Positions 23,105 through 34,484 of a stretch of DNA of 64,000 nucleotides are shown one piece after another; the stretch's first letter is position 1; each line of letters starts with the position of its first letter. Source of the stretch: Gnetum montanum (taxonomy: Eukaryota; Streptophyta; Gnetopsida; Gnetales; Gnetaceae); contig MNCI01006555.1 of assembly GCA_015680685.1 (NCBI GenBank), positions 401,478 to 465,477 of the forward strand, in the 5' to 3' direction. The position numbers and the translations under genes were made by a program. The notes under the pieces are model-generated. The model had not been told where the DNA came from, made no database searches, and worked only from the letters and a program-made list of their open reading frames with translations.

Positions 23105-23665
23105 TGTGACATCCCATTCCTGGATGTCATGAAAAACATCAAATATATGATATATTAGACATTATGCATATGAAGAAAAAATACCAAATACAAAAGATAT
23201 GTGATATTAGACATTATGTATAAGGGAAATAATAGGAAAAATGCAGAAAGAGAAAGAAAAGAATGCTTTAGTGTATTTGGATCATGCTCTGAGAGTGTTT
23301 CTTGGAATTTTCTTCCTTTGGCATCTATCCCTTAGAGACAATTTAGCATTTCCACCATAGTTAGGCCTATAACCCAGCTAGAAGGGAAGGTTAGTCCATT
23401 TCCTATCTTGCTTTACTTGGCTGCTATGACTTGCCTACAGTGGCTCTACCACCCCATGTTGGCATAACCTCTAACCCTAGGTATAAATGCTGTAGGTCAA
23501 ACCTCCAAAGGTTACCTTAAGAAACATGTCCATTATTACAACATGCCCTTTCAAGTCTTAATCACAACTACACTTTCAGGTCTTGTTAAGATAACAATAA
23601 TACTTGTTATGAAGAGACACCATCTTCATTAGGTAGCAACATCATTTGGGAATGGAGATGTGACA
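23105..23665 (-). repeat. 5' LTR of the 18-23.7 kb element
   Basis: 561 bp, partner of 18091-18654. By eye roughly one base in ten differs between the two, mostly transitions, so the insertion is old. Confidence 0.92.
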
Positions 23666-24632
23666 AAAAAGGCAATCTTCACATCCATTTGATATAACTT
23701 AATGTTATTAACACTTGCATAGGCTAGGAGAAGTTTGATAGATTCAATTTGAGCAATAGGAGCAAAAGTCTCACCAAAATCAATTCCTTCTTACTGGTTG
23801 TAACCTTTGGTAATCAATCTCACTTTATTTTCAATAATATTATCATTTTCATCTATTTTATCCCTAAAAACCCATTTTGTGCCAATGATCTCTTTGTGAT
23901 TGGGTTTAGGAGTCAATTCCCATACATCATTTCTAGTAAATTGATTTAGCTCTTCTTGCATAGTTGAAATCTAGCCTTCTTCTCCTTCTATCTCTTTAAA
24001 ATTTTTTAGATTGAAGTTATGAAAGATAGGTAGTATAGGCACATATTTCTTTTGTTTATAGATTTCATGTTTCAATTAGCTAATAAAATCATTGAGAGAA
24101 TGTGGTCTTCTAAGTCTAGGAATTTTTGGTTGGATTGGAAAAGTCTCCTCATGTTGACTTCCTATCTCTAAATCTTTATCAATTTGAACTTGGAAAGTGC
24201 CAAGTAATTTTTGGATAGGAACTTTTTCATCATCAGATTGTGGAGAAGAACCATCACTATCATCTATTCTAACATTTATAGTTTCTTCCATAGTATTATT
24301 TCTTTTGTTAAAAAATCTATATGCCCTACTAATGGTTAAATATCCTAGGAAAAGTCCCTCTTTGATTTTGGGATCAAAATTTCTCAAGGCATCTTTATCA
24401 TTAAGAATATAAAATTTTGAACCAAAAACATGAAAATAACCAATAGATGGTTTTGTACTTGTTCATAATTCATAATGATTTTTAGTAGTGAATATTCTTA
24501 CCAAAACTCTATTGAAGACATAGTAGGAAGTGTTGATTACTTTAGCCCAAAAGTGATAAAGAAGACTCTTTTAATTTAGAATGGTTCTCCCCATTACATT
24601 TAGGATCCTATTCTCTCTTTTTGCAATACCGT
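23666..24632 (-). pseudogene. Copia I RT N-terminal part and integrase C-terminal part
   Basis: The minus strand carries, from high to low coordinates, the end of integrase (KRENRILNVMGRTILN, FWAKVINTSYYVFNRVL near 24480-24600), a linker with the copia 'GYL..S.AYR.FN' phrase (24076-24387 open), then RT: GTKWVFRDKIDEN, NKVRLI.KGYNQ.EGIDFGETFAPIA, LLLAYAS and YQMDVKIA, which runs into the 18-kb element. It joins 17040-18090 after that element is removed, and 34485-35562 after gypsy B is removed. Confidence 0.88.
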
Positions 24633-25405
24633 TGATGAGCCGCGATATCGTGTACGTGATATCACGTACACGATATCGTGGCCCGCCACAATGTCTATAA
24701 ATAATAGGCTTCTTTCCCTATTTTAGGCACTTAGATTTAGACCCTTAGCCAAACTCTTGTAGTTTTACCATTCCAGAGTTAGAATAATTTCCATGTGCCC
24801 GTAGTAGGAGTCTTAAAGTGACCGGATCTTTATTCGAGAAAATTGTACCTGAGCACACATTTGTGTACGACAATAAAGTTGAACTTTCTGATAAACCTTG
24901 CAGCATGTGGACTAAACTAAATAGGAATTAATTATTGTTAAATTTTTGAATGCTTTCCTAGATCATTAATCTCTCTCAAACCTTGACTCTCCTAGTTAAG
25001 TGCACTTAGTACGACCACTTCGAGCACGTGTGTAACGCTTGGTAACCCAGTAACGAGTAGCGTTTGGTAATCCTAGTAGTGTTGCACTGGTTCAGGGTGT
25101 GTGCAGCAAGTGGGAAAATTAGAACTTAGTTAGTGAATAGTTAATGAAATTTAGTCACTTAGTTCTCTTCACCTTCCCCTATTAGCATAAGACATTAAAA
25201 AGATAAAGGATATAAAAATCATATACCTCAAGCTTACTTAACCATACAACCATGACAATACAAGTAACTTTGGGAAGATAGCGATTGATTAACCTTAAGT
25301 GTTCCATTAAGGTGCATAAGCACTTAGTTCTTGAAGTTTGACCAGATCATGCGTGAGATGCTCATATTCGTATGGTTGAGTATAGGGGTACGTCGCCACT
25401 CATCA
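24633..25405 (+). repeat. Gypsy B 5' LTR
   Basis: TGATGAG...CTCATCA ends; 773 bp. Partner of 33689-34484. Three palindromic decamers and a TATA box lie near its start. Confidence 0.93.
24637..24703 (+). promoter_or_regulatory. Gypsy B LTR promoter: palindromes plus TATA box
   Basis: Three copies of the GCGATATCGC-type decamer joined by GTAC-like tetramers (about 24641-24680), followed by TCTATAAATA at 24694-24703. Confidence 0.7.
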
Positions 25406-25406
25406 T

Positions 25407-25424
25407 TGGCACCATTGCTGGGGA
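25407..25424 (+). other. Gypsy B primer binding site, tRNA-Asp type
   Basis: TGGCACCATTGCTGGGGA, one base after the LTR. It is the tRNA-Asp complement with three apparent C-to-T or G-to-A changes. Confidence 0.8.
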
Positions 25425-25551
25425 CTTAGTTGTTTGTGTGCTACGTAGAACATAGGAGATCAATCACATCATTGGGATGCTAGAACAAACCCTTAGGGTT
25501 GATCAAAAGAAAAATAAGAAAATGGTAATTAGCACATGGAACAAGACAAAA

Positions 25552-27272
25552 ATGTCTTCTTCTTCACACAAAAGCACTTCACCACCTAGGACCAACACAA
25601 GAGACAGTCGGTGGCACAACACATGTAACCAAGATCCACCAATTCCTCAACAATTCCATGTGGTATATATTCATCATGATGAATATGTACCTTACTTTAC
25701 CTTTATTCTCCATCAAGATGAACAACTTCATTGGAGAGACTTGGAGGGTAACATAGTGTTGCCTCCAGACCGAGCAGTCCCGAACATGCTCCTTCGTGCT
25801 CTCGCATGAATAGGCATGTCACAATTGTACGCAGAGTATGTTGCATGTGACCATTACACAAGGGACTACCATCCCATAGAAGTGCAACATCAAAGGGACT
25901 TGCAATAGGAGAGATATCATACATATTTGAATGGTAAATGGCCCCATAATGCCCCACACATTTTAAGCAAAATTGGAGATGGTAAACCAGTTTCAACAGG
26001 TTCCCCACCAAATGATGTACCCCCTCCTAATGATGGTTAGGAGGTGGTGTATCAGAACCTTCACTCCATGGTTCACAACCCTGGTTCTAATCCCCACAAA
26101 CACCAAGTGTTCAACAAGGGAATACAAACACATGATAAGGACGAGCAGTTTGATCGTAATCACTATCAGGGCCAAGACCACGGAAGAGAAGGTAGAAAAC
26201 ATCATCATGGCAATAGTTCTCCTTCTTCTTCACCTTCATCATCATATTCACCCTCTCCTTCAGTATCAGGACACAGTCATAAGGAACATAACCATGAGGA
26301 TAAAGGTAAATAGAGTGAGAAACCTCAATGAGAGAGTCGAGAATGAGGACGAGGGCACTCTAGAGAATCACGACATAGAGGAAGGAAGAGTAGGGAACTG
26401 TGTAGGCATCACAGAAGCTATGAACAAAATGATCACGAAGAACCCCTACTTGTAACCTGAAGCATGTTAGATATCATAGAGGCCGTAAGAATTCCCACAA
26501 GGCACCAAAAAGATACCAGGATCAAGAGGTTAGACATGAATAACATCCCATGATTTAAGGGGGGATACAACGCTAATCCTTATAACCACTTACAAGCATT
26601 TCACGATGCATGTGCCTTGCAGAACATCGAGAATGAATTGAAAAGATAAAGTTGTTTCCAAGGACACTAGTAAAAGAAGTAGAAAGCTGGTACCAGTCCT
26701 TAGAATCGGAATCCATTCAAAGGTGGAGTACGATGCTAGAAATTTTTAATGATAAGTATCAAATGTACTCTTGGGTGTCCAACCTACGAAAGAAAATCCA
26801 AGGATGAAAGCAAGGAAATCACGAACCCTTAGATGCTGCCATGGGCCATTATTATGCACTGTTACATCTTTGCCTGGGCCATGGTTACGCATAGCAAGAT
26901 CAACTATGCCATCTCGTAGATGTACTTAGGCATGAAACAAGGAGAACTCTTGGAATGTATGGCCAAGGGAGATTATCAGAGCTTAGGTCTCATCAGGTTC
27001 ATAGATTGCTGGAGCAAGTAGCCAAGGAAGAAGGAGAGCTATGTAAGAGAGAAAGTGTGGAGGAGTACAACCAAGATTCTTCCCTTCGAAGAAGGGGAGT
27101 AATATTCTATGAAGAGGAGGAAGAGTCACCACCTGAAGAGATGGTGAATAGGAAAACCGTGCCACTCCAAAAATTAACAACAGAAGTGTCAGCAAAGTTA
27201 GACCAGATGTGGGACTCCCTAGATAGTAGATTTCAAACTGTTCTTAAAATTGTAGAAGAGTCTAAGGAGTGA
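25552..27272 (+). pseudogene. Gypsy B gag remnant
   Basis: Starts at the conserved ATG (MSSSSHKSTSPP), open from 25477 to 25809, then broken. Landmarks: DGKP..TGSPPNDVPPP, a His/Ser/Pro-rich low-complexity stretch (26160-26300), FKGGYNANPYNHLQAFHDAC (about 26550-26615), ESWYQSLESE, and the C-terminal helix part open at 26955-27272 (RLLEQVAKEEGEL). It stops at a TGA (27270-27272) that is found at the same codon in gypsy A and C. Gag forms the particle that packages element RNA. Confidence 0.82.
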
Positions 27273-28080
27273 GGTAGTGACTATGACAAAAAAGAAAAAG
27301 AGGGACATGGACCATGCACGTAACAAAGGTAAGGGTAAAATGCCATCACTGAAGAGGTTGTGGATTTTGATACGGACAATGAAAGTGGATGTGAGATATG
27401 CCAATACGACCATCCTAAGGGATGTTGCCTAGTAATCTCACACCTATAAGAGTCTGGGGTGTATGCACTCAACCCATGACTTAACAAATGGCAAGCACCC
27501 CGATGGTTACCTTATCCCCAAGGTAATCCAAGGTAGTTCCACCAACCTTTAACGTATTACCCAAGTGGAACTCTGCCACAACCTATTGAGCAACACCAGT
27601 AGTGGCAATACCCACAGTCATGGGGGATGCCACCACCAAGGCAACAATACCCTTACTGACAACCGAATCCATATGGATATTATGTGCAACAACCAATCTC
27701 TCCACGTGACTCTGTTGGTCATGTGACACCACAACATCACTACTAAGCTCAGGAGTATTATAGGAATCCTTCTCCTAGGAGAGATAACCCACAAACATAC
27801 CATCCTCCAAATCCATCCGCAACTCTCACACTAATAGCTCTATTACCACCCGCTCTAGCAATGCAAGGGATGCTTCCCATTCAACCGCAGCAACCCAATG
27901 TCATGAGGGCTATGAATCCTCAACTCGGAGTTGGTTTTGACAACCTTATGAAGAAAATATCTTTCTTTAGAAGCAACAATCCAACCAAGCCCTCAACATC
28001 ACAAGCGGTTGAACATTTGAACACCTCCCTATCAAGTAAGGCTTTGGGGCCTCCTTCAATCCAAAAATTAAGCTTAACGC
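27273..28080 (+). pseudogene. Gypsy B Pro/Gln-rich region with zinc-knuckle-like motif
   Basis: Downstream of the shared TGA the frame resumes with DTDNESGCEICQYDHPKGCC, a C-x2-C-x3-H-type knuckle, followed by a Pro, Gln, Tyr-rich stretch (27480-27900) and open sequence from 27861. It is collinear with A and C. Confidence 0.65.
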
Positions 28081-28690
28081 ACACAGTTATGTTAACACAT
28101 GCCATTACTGATTGGATTAAGGTGGGCCACCTTCCCAGGAAATTCTCTGATCCTAGAATTCCTCTAATCTATCTCCAAGTTGCTAGGAATGAATCATGTA
28201 AAGCTCTTCTGGACTCAGGTTCTGGAGTCAACTTAATATCACAAGAGATGTAGAAAGCCTAGAACCTGCCTCCATTAAGGAAGAGTAATATTTGACTAGA
28301 GCTGGCTGACCAGTCCATCACTATCCTCTTGGGACTAGTGGAGGACATCATTACCACTATGTGTGGGTGATCATATTCAGCTGATTTCCTAGTAATACAA
28401 GTGAATAACGGTAAAGGGAACTTCCCAATAATAATGGGAAGAGTATGGCTAAGTACTATAGATGCACGTCTAGGAATCCAAAATCTTTCCCTGGATATAT
28501 CCAAGAAGAAAACTTTTGGAAAGATTAAGAAGAAGAAAGTTCCATGCATCGCATACAGTGACACGGGGTGCCATTGCATGCAGAAATCATGGGTTATGCA
28601 AAGTTTAGCATTGCCTGCATGCAATCGGTGTGCATAAGACATTAATATACAAAAGTGCCTGTATGCAGCAGCCACACGACAAGAAGACAC
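28081..28690 (+). pseudogene. Gypsy B retropepsin-like protease
   Basis: Open at 27861-28253 through the active-site turn ALLDSGSGVNLIS, with catalytic Asp-Ser-Gly intact, in contrast to A (NSG) and C (DLG). A stop follows at 28251-28253. The C-terminal half (28401-28637) holds IIMGRVWLSTIDARLGI. The protease would cleave Gag-Pol in the particle. It is best preserved of the three copies but still interrupted. Confidence 0.82.
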
Positions 28691-28733
28691 CCAGTGGCTA
28701 ATGGTTAATTAAGAGAGCAACTCACTAACATGC

Positions 28734-30420
28734 ATGGAACCAACTAAGGGAATAACTAGTGCTTACATTGAAAGCATAAACACATTGGAGAAAGTTCATT
28801 GCCAACTTCCAAGCTTTAACCTTGAAAACATCAATTGGGGGAAGTTGGAAATTCCTGAGAGATTTAAACAAGAGCCCCTAGATTTGAAACCATTACCCAC
28901 TGGTTTGGAGTATATGACCCTTGAAAATGGAAAACTAGTGATCATTAATATAAGACTTGTTTCCAAACAAAAATAAAGACTGTTGAAAGTGATAAAAAAG
29001 TGGTCAAAAGCCTTTGGCTAGTCATACCTCGAGTTAACTGAAATAGATCCTAGGATATGCCAGCATAGGATTTACATGGATCCCTCCATGAAACCTCGAA
29101 AACAACCACAGAGGCGATTGAACCCAAAATTGAAGAAAATAGTAAAAGAAGAAATAGAACAACTTCTTAAGGTTGGGTTCATATATCCCATTACTGATAG
29201 TGAATGGATTAGCCCTCTGGTGATCATGCCTAGAAAGGGAGGAAAATGGAGGATGTGAATAGATTTTAGGCTGCTAAACATGGCAACATTCAAGGATCAG
29301 TTTCTGTTGCCATTCATTGACTAAGTCTTAGACACCATAGTAGGGCATCACTATTATAGTTTTTTGGATGGCTACAGTGGATACAACCAAATATGGATAG
29401 CACCAGAAGATCAAGCCAAGACAACATTCACTAGTCCTTGGGGAATGTTTGCATAGAAACAAATGCCATTTGGCTTGTGCAATTCTCCTACCATATTTCA
29501 ATGCCTAGTCCTAAGCATATTCCAATAGTAGATAGGAAATGGAGTGGAAGTCTTTATGGACGACTTCTCCACTTATGGAACAAGCTTTGATCAAGCCTTG
29601 GACCGATTAGAGCAAGTGTTGAAAAGAATGTGTAGAAACCAACTTAAGGCTCAACTGGAAAAAAAGACATCTGATGGTCTAAGAAGGCATAGTACTTGGG
29701 CATAAGATTTCACATTTAGGAATAGAGGTAGACCCAGATAAAGTTAGGGTCATCCAAGGAATCACCCGACAACCAGAAACTGTCAAAGACATTTGATTAT
29801 TCCTTGGACACACTGGCTACTATAGGAGATTCATTGAGAACTTCTCCAAGATTGCCAAACCGTTGGTAGAACTAACAAAGAAGGATGCACCATTTGAATG
29901 GACCAGGGAATGTGAACGAGCATTCCAAACTCTAAAATAAAAGCTTGTGGAAACTCCCATTCTACAAGCCCCTGACTAGTCCAGATCATTCCATATAATG
30001 AATGATGCATCCAATTATGCCTTAGGAGCCGTACTTACACAGTTAGATGACCAAAAATGTCCTTACTACATCCACTATGCAAGTAGGAGTATCACGAGTG
30101 CACAACTTAACTACATAACTATAGAAAAAGAGAAATGGCTCTAGTGTTTGCACTGGATAAGTTTAGGCACTATGTGTTAGGTTACAAAGTGTTCATCCAT
30201 ATGGATCATAGTGCAATCAAGTTCCTCATGAACAAGCCAACAGTTAACCCTCGTATTATACAATGGCTGGTAATCCTACAGGAGTTTGATCTAACGATGG
30301 TTGATTGAAAGGGCATTGAGAACATAGTTGTAGATCATTTATCTCGGTTGCACTGGGATAGCAAAGAGGATGAATATGCCATATCTGATCACTTTCTTGA
30401 CGAAGCCCTCTTTGCTGATG
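28734..30420 (+). pseudogene. Gypsy B reverse transcriptase and RNase H
   Basis: RT landmarks in order: VKEEIEQLLKVGFIYPI and SPLVIMPRKGGKWRM (29076-29258 open), IDFRLLN, YSFLDGYSGYNQI, AKTTFTSPWG, QMPFGLCNSPTIFQ and the catalytic box VEVFMDDFSTYG (about 29548-29583, both Asp kept). A frameshift near 29640-29700 precedes [22 protein letters not shown] thumb sequence, [11 protein letters not shown], then RNase H with MNDASNYALGAVL, Y.IHYASRS and DHSAIKFL. FMDDF and FLGH..YYRRFI are typical of the Athila/Tat branch. TAG/TAA stops stand mainly at Gln, Trp or Lys sites. Confidence 0.9.
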
Positions 30421-30439
30421 TAGTGAATAATCAACCCAT

Positions 30440-31720
30440 GGAAACGAATTAGTATAGTAGCATTCTCACCTATCTCCTTTCCCAAAAAACACCACAGGAG
30501 CTAGACTTTAGAAATAAACAACAGTTTCTTCACAGAGCCAAGTACTTCATGGAGATCAACAAACAACTTTACAAAGTCTATCTTGATGGCTTGGTTCGAT
30601 GGTGTGTGCCTGATGTAAACCAACTAAGAGTTCTCCAAGATGCTCATGAGGGCTCTTGTAGGGGTCACTATGTAGGGAGATGAACGACTATTAAGATCCT
30701 ACTTGTAGGATATTATTGGCCAACATTATTTTGGGATGCCCATAAATTTGTCCAATCCTGCGAGCACTGTAAACGTGATGGAGGAATGACTACTAGAATG
30801 GAGGATCCACAACAATGGATTCAACCTTTAGAATCCTTTGACATTTTGGGAATAGACTTTATGGGGCCCATTACACCAATGTCCAATGGAGAAGCTTACA
30901 TCATCATTTCTGTAGACTATCTAACAAAATGGGCTGAACTAGCTATTGTTACAGACTGCACATCATCTATAGCTACACGATTTGTGCAAGAACAAGTTGT
31001 AAATAGGTTTGGTGTGCCATGTGCACTTATCTCAGAGAATGGAACACACTTCATAGGTGCAACCTTTCAAAAATTGATGCAACGCTTAGGGGTCGAACAT
31101 ATATTGACTACACCTTATCACGCCCAAGATAATGGCCAATCCGAGGTCATGAACCGGGAGATTACTAGAATATTAACAAGGACAACTATCAAATATAGGT
31201 GATATTGGAGCACTAAACTAAATGATGCTCTCTGGGCATAATGCTCCACTTGGAAACTTCCTATAGGCTATTCTCCCTATAAGTTAGTATACGAAAAACC
31301 TCCAAAGCTTCCAATTCAAACCGAGCTCCATACACTATCCATGGCATGTGACCTCCACCTTGACCTTGATCTAGCACAAAAATAAAGATTGGAAACTCTA
31401 AACGTGCTAGAAGAGAATTGATTGGCTGCCCTGTCATCAAATGAGTTGCATAAGGCACATAACAAGCAACGTCATGACTTAGAAATTTGGAAGGTTAAGT
31501 ATCAACTAGGAGATAAGGTCCTCTACTGGAACCTCACACATGCGCCACAATGCACAAAATTTCAAACATTGTGGAAAGGGCCTTACATTATTCATACAAC
31601 CTTTCCCTCAGGGGCCATGACCATACACAAACTTGAAAGCCTTGATAAGAGATTACTAGTCAATGTGCAACAAACCAAACCCTTCCATGAACTTAGAACA
31701 ACCGGTGCACATAATACCTC
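30440..31720 (+). pseudogene. Gypsy B integrase
   Basis: HHCC domain: H.GSCRGHYVGR....ILLVGYYWPTL and CEHCKRDGG (about 30640-30785). Core: FDILGIDFMGPI (first Asp kept, open 30786-31202), then CALISENGTHF where the second catalytic Asp is normally found (SDNGTHF), so Asp has become Glu, then QDNGQSEVMNREI with its Glu. C-terminal: YKLVYEKPPKLPI, and 31422-31799 with KYQLGDKVLYWN and KFQTLWKGPYII. No chromodomain follows. It would insert element cDNA in the nucleus; the substitution and stops make that unlikely here. Confidence 0.88.
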
Positions 31721-31799
31721 TGAGAGAGGACGACCTCACTCATTATTTCGGATCTTCCCCTTCCAACTTAGTCATGGGGGAGATCGCCACCTATGCTGA

Positions 31800-33675
31800 T
31801 CAATCAAGGATCTTAGTTCCCTTTTAAGATTTTGTTTTACACATTTTTGTTTTACAAATTTCTTTAACTTTTTTTGTTTTTGTTTTGCAACATCATTCAT
31901 ACTTTTTCATTTATTTGCGTGTTTATTTATTTTGTTAGGTTTGTCACCTAATAAGTGCTCTTGATGATGGTATGAATTGTATTCCATTGATTACTAATGT
32001 TTTGTTTTTACCTTTGAGTTATAATGTTGATATTAATGTATGGTTCTTTTGATATAATAGGAAATGAGTCCACGTCATCTATGCATCCATGAATTTCTAT
32101 GGTCTCTCTTGGCTTGGAACTATATAGTCCCTTTCTTTCAATAATAAGAACTATCAATGAATTGGTGACTAGGCATTTCTCGAACTAAGGAAGGACTTAA
32201 GGATTGAAAAGGGTATGACTTCAAGGGGATTTGATGCATTTGTGCCGGCCATTCTCTTGGGTGCTTAGATGTTTTCTTCTTGAGTTTTCCTTACCATTTC
32301 GACACTGCTCCATTATTAGGAAGCTGATCTAATAAAAATAATAAGTCTTTGCATGGTATGGTTCTCACGCAAAAAAGAAAAAAAAAGAAAAGTGAAAAGT
32401 GAAAAGGAAGAATTCAAAGCACATCCCTTAGACAAAATAATCATTTGGGCTACAAGAACTGGTTATGGAACTAAACAATCATGTTCCCTCTAACTAAGGC
32501 CCTTTCTCACTTCCTACTTTCTCCTTTCTTGGTTCCTTGGAATGGTGGTGACTTGTTGGCGAAAGCATTCTCATTACTTCAGGTGGATGGATTGGCCAAA
32601 TGTATTAATGCGAAGTCACTGGATGTGGATTGTTTGAGGTTGGATTTGGAATGAGATCTACTAAGTCACATTAACCATTAATACACAAGGGGATGTACAC
32701 CACCTTGTTCTTGAGACTCCATTCCATTCTCTTCTTTCCATCCTTCTTTCTCCATTTTTCACCTCATTGCCGGTTGTATCACTAGTCCATATTTTGGATT
32801 GATGCATTGTTTTCTTTTTGGTAAACTCTTGTGGTTAAGACTTTAAATCTTGTTTCCAAATGGCATTTCTAGAGCCTACGGACTCTTTGAATGCGGGATT
32901 GTCAAGGCATTAAGGGCATGAGCTTGCTTTGGGGAGGACCCACTAGCATTCCTATTTCATCCATCCATTAATTTCTTCCCCTTAAACATTTTTGCAATCA
33001 ACATTTATTTTGTTCATTTCCATCCTTGACATCCATTTTATCAATGTTGCCATTGTTTCTTTTTCTCCATCTTTTTTATTCCTTATCTTTTTCCATTCTA
33101 TCGCTACTGGAGGATCACTCTTAGTCATGGGGATCTTGGTCCAATTTTTTCGATTTTCTCTTAACCCCTACACCTTGGATAGTCACCAGTGTTATACCCC
33201 CAGAATCTGCATTATCCATATTACAGCTTAGCCAATGGACCTTACACTGAGGCAAGGTATCAATTGCATTGTGATTCATTTACCCTTACTAATATAAGAC
33301 TGTGTTGTGTGTGGAGATGGTAATCATACAACAATGGATTGGATCTAGAGGGAACACTTAGAATGTAATGGTGCTAGAGCAGTTATGCAAGGAACAGGAT
33401 TGATGGCGTGCTTATGGATGAACAACAGAAGGTGCAATTTTGGCATCGATAGCAACACATCTCCTTCTTTTCTCTCTCTTCTCTCTCAACTGCCAAATAA
33501 GGCTGGATGTCAAATGTGTATAGTGTTCACTCTTGTTGTCATGAACACTAATATTGTCATGTATTGTAATGATGATCTATTCACATGTCACCCCATTTAC
33601 CATTAGTGTCATTCAAGTCAATAGTCCCATACCTTCCCAATATTTTGTAAGGAACTTGAGGATGAATTTTTATTC
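31800..33675 (+). other. Gypsy B 3' untranslated region
   Basis: Starts with a short T-rich minisatellite (31830-31900, 'ttttgttttacacattt'). The rest is non-coding and collinear with A and C. Frames at 32992-33231 and 33385-33606 are not conserved as protein. The stretch near 33620-33675 ('taaggaacttgaggatgaatttt') is shared by all three copies just before the polypurine tract. Confidence 0.7.
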
Positions 33676-33676
33676 A

Positions 33677-33688
33677 GTCATGGGGGTA
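33677..33688 (+). other. Gypsy B polypurine tract
   Basis: GTCATGGGGGTA directly before the 3' LTR, with the same GGGGGTA as in A and C. Confidence 0.75.
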
Positions 33689-34484
33689 TGATGAGCCGCA
33701 ATATCGCGTCCGCCCCTACGATATCGCGTACGCGATATCGCGGCCCACCGCAATGTCTATAAATAAGAGGCGAATTTCCCTGTTTTAGGCACTTAGATTT
33801 AGACCCTTAGCCAAACTATTGCAATTTTACCATTCCAGAGTTAGAATAATTTCCATGTGCTCGTAGTAGAGTCTTAAAGTGAATGGATCTTTATGAGAGA
33901 AAATTGTACTAGAGCACAGATTTGTGTATGATAATAAAGATGAACTTTTTGATAAACCTTGCAGCATCTGGACTAAGCTAAATAGGAATTAATTATTGTT
34001 AAATGTTTAAATGCTTTCCTAGATAATTAATCTCTCTCAACCCTTGACTCTCCTAGTTAAGTACACTCAGTACGACCACTTCGAGCACATGTGTAATGCT
34101 TGGTAAGCCAGTAACGAGTAGCGTTTGGTAATCCTAGTAGTGCTGCACTGGTTCAGGGTGTGTGCGGCAAGTGGGAACAGATACTTGTGCTAGGATAATT
34201 AGAACTTAGTTAGTGAATAGTTAATAAAAGTTAGTCACTTAGTCTCTTCACCTTCCCCTATTAGCATAAGACATTAAAAAGATAAAGGATATAGAAATCA
34301 TATACCTCAAGCTTACTTAACCATACAACCATAACAATATAAGTAATTTTGGGAAGACAACAATTGATTAACCTTAAGTGTTCCATTAAGGCACGTAAGC
34401 ACTTAGTCCTTGGAGTTCAACCGGATCGTGCATGAGACACTCGTATTCGTATGGTTAAGTGTAGGGGTACCTCGCCACTCATCA
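33689..34484 (+). repeat. Gypsy B 3' LTR
   Basis: 796 bp, partner of 24633-25405. Palindrome block at about 33697-33742 and TATA box TCTATAAATA at 33756-33765. Confidence 0.93.

Larger units (their letters stand above)
18091..23665 (-). mobile_element. Non-autonomous LTR retrotransposon carrying a captured exonuclease gene
   Basis: About 5.6 kb inserted in the copia I RT gene, within the codons for AFLNG. LTRs at 18091-18654 and 23105-23665 start TGTRACATCC and end GATGTGACA. The target duplication is 'aaaac' (18086-18090) against 'aaaaa' (23666-23670). The primer site for initiator-Met tRNA on the minus strand (23091-23102) and a purine tract (18655-18673) fix the orientation. No gag, protease, RT or integrase motif was found in the 4.45-kb interior, which instead holds a CCR4-like exonuclease pseudogene and repetitive leader. 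It fits the definition of a large retrotransposon derivative (LARD) that relies on proteins from other elements. Confidence 0.88.
24633..34484 (+). mobile_element. Gypsy B: full-length Ty3/gypsy (Athila/Tat-like), inactive
   Basis: 9.85 kb on the plus strand, inserted in the copia I integrase. LTRs 24633-25405 and 33689-34484; target duplication 'accgt' (24628-24632) and 'accat' (34485-34489). Order: tRNA-Asp-type primer site, gag, Pro-rich region, protease, RT, RNase H, integrase, long 3' untranslated region, polypurine tract. Only this copy of the family in the window retains the complete pol order. RT with an FMDDF box, a tRNA-Asp primer site, and gag resembling Athila point to the Athila/Tat side; no chromodomain and no envelope-like frame was recognised. 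Stops and frameshifts throughout. Confidence 0.93.

Noticed and set aside
26983-27195. Minus-strand open frames opposite gag in gypsy B (also 28259-28690)
   Set aside because: Shadows of the gag and protease frames on the other strand.
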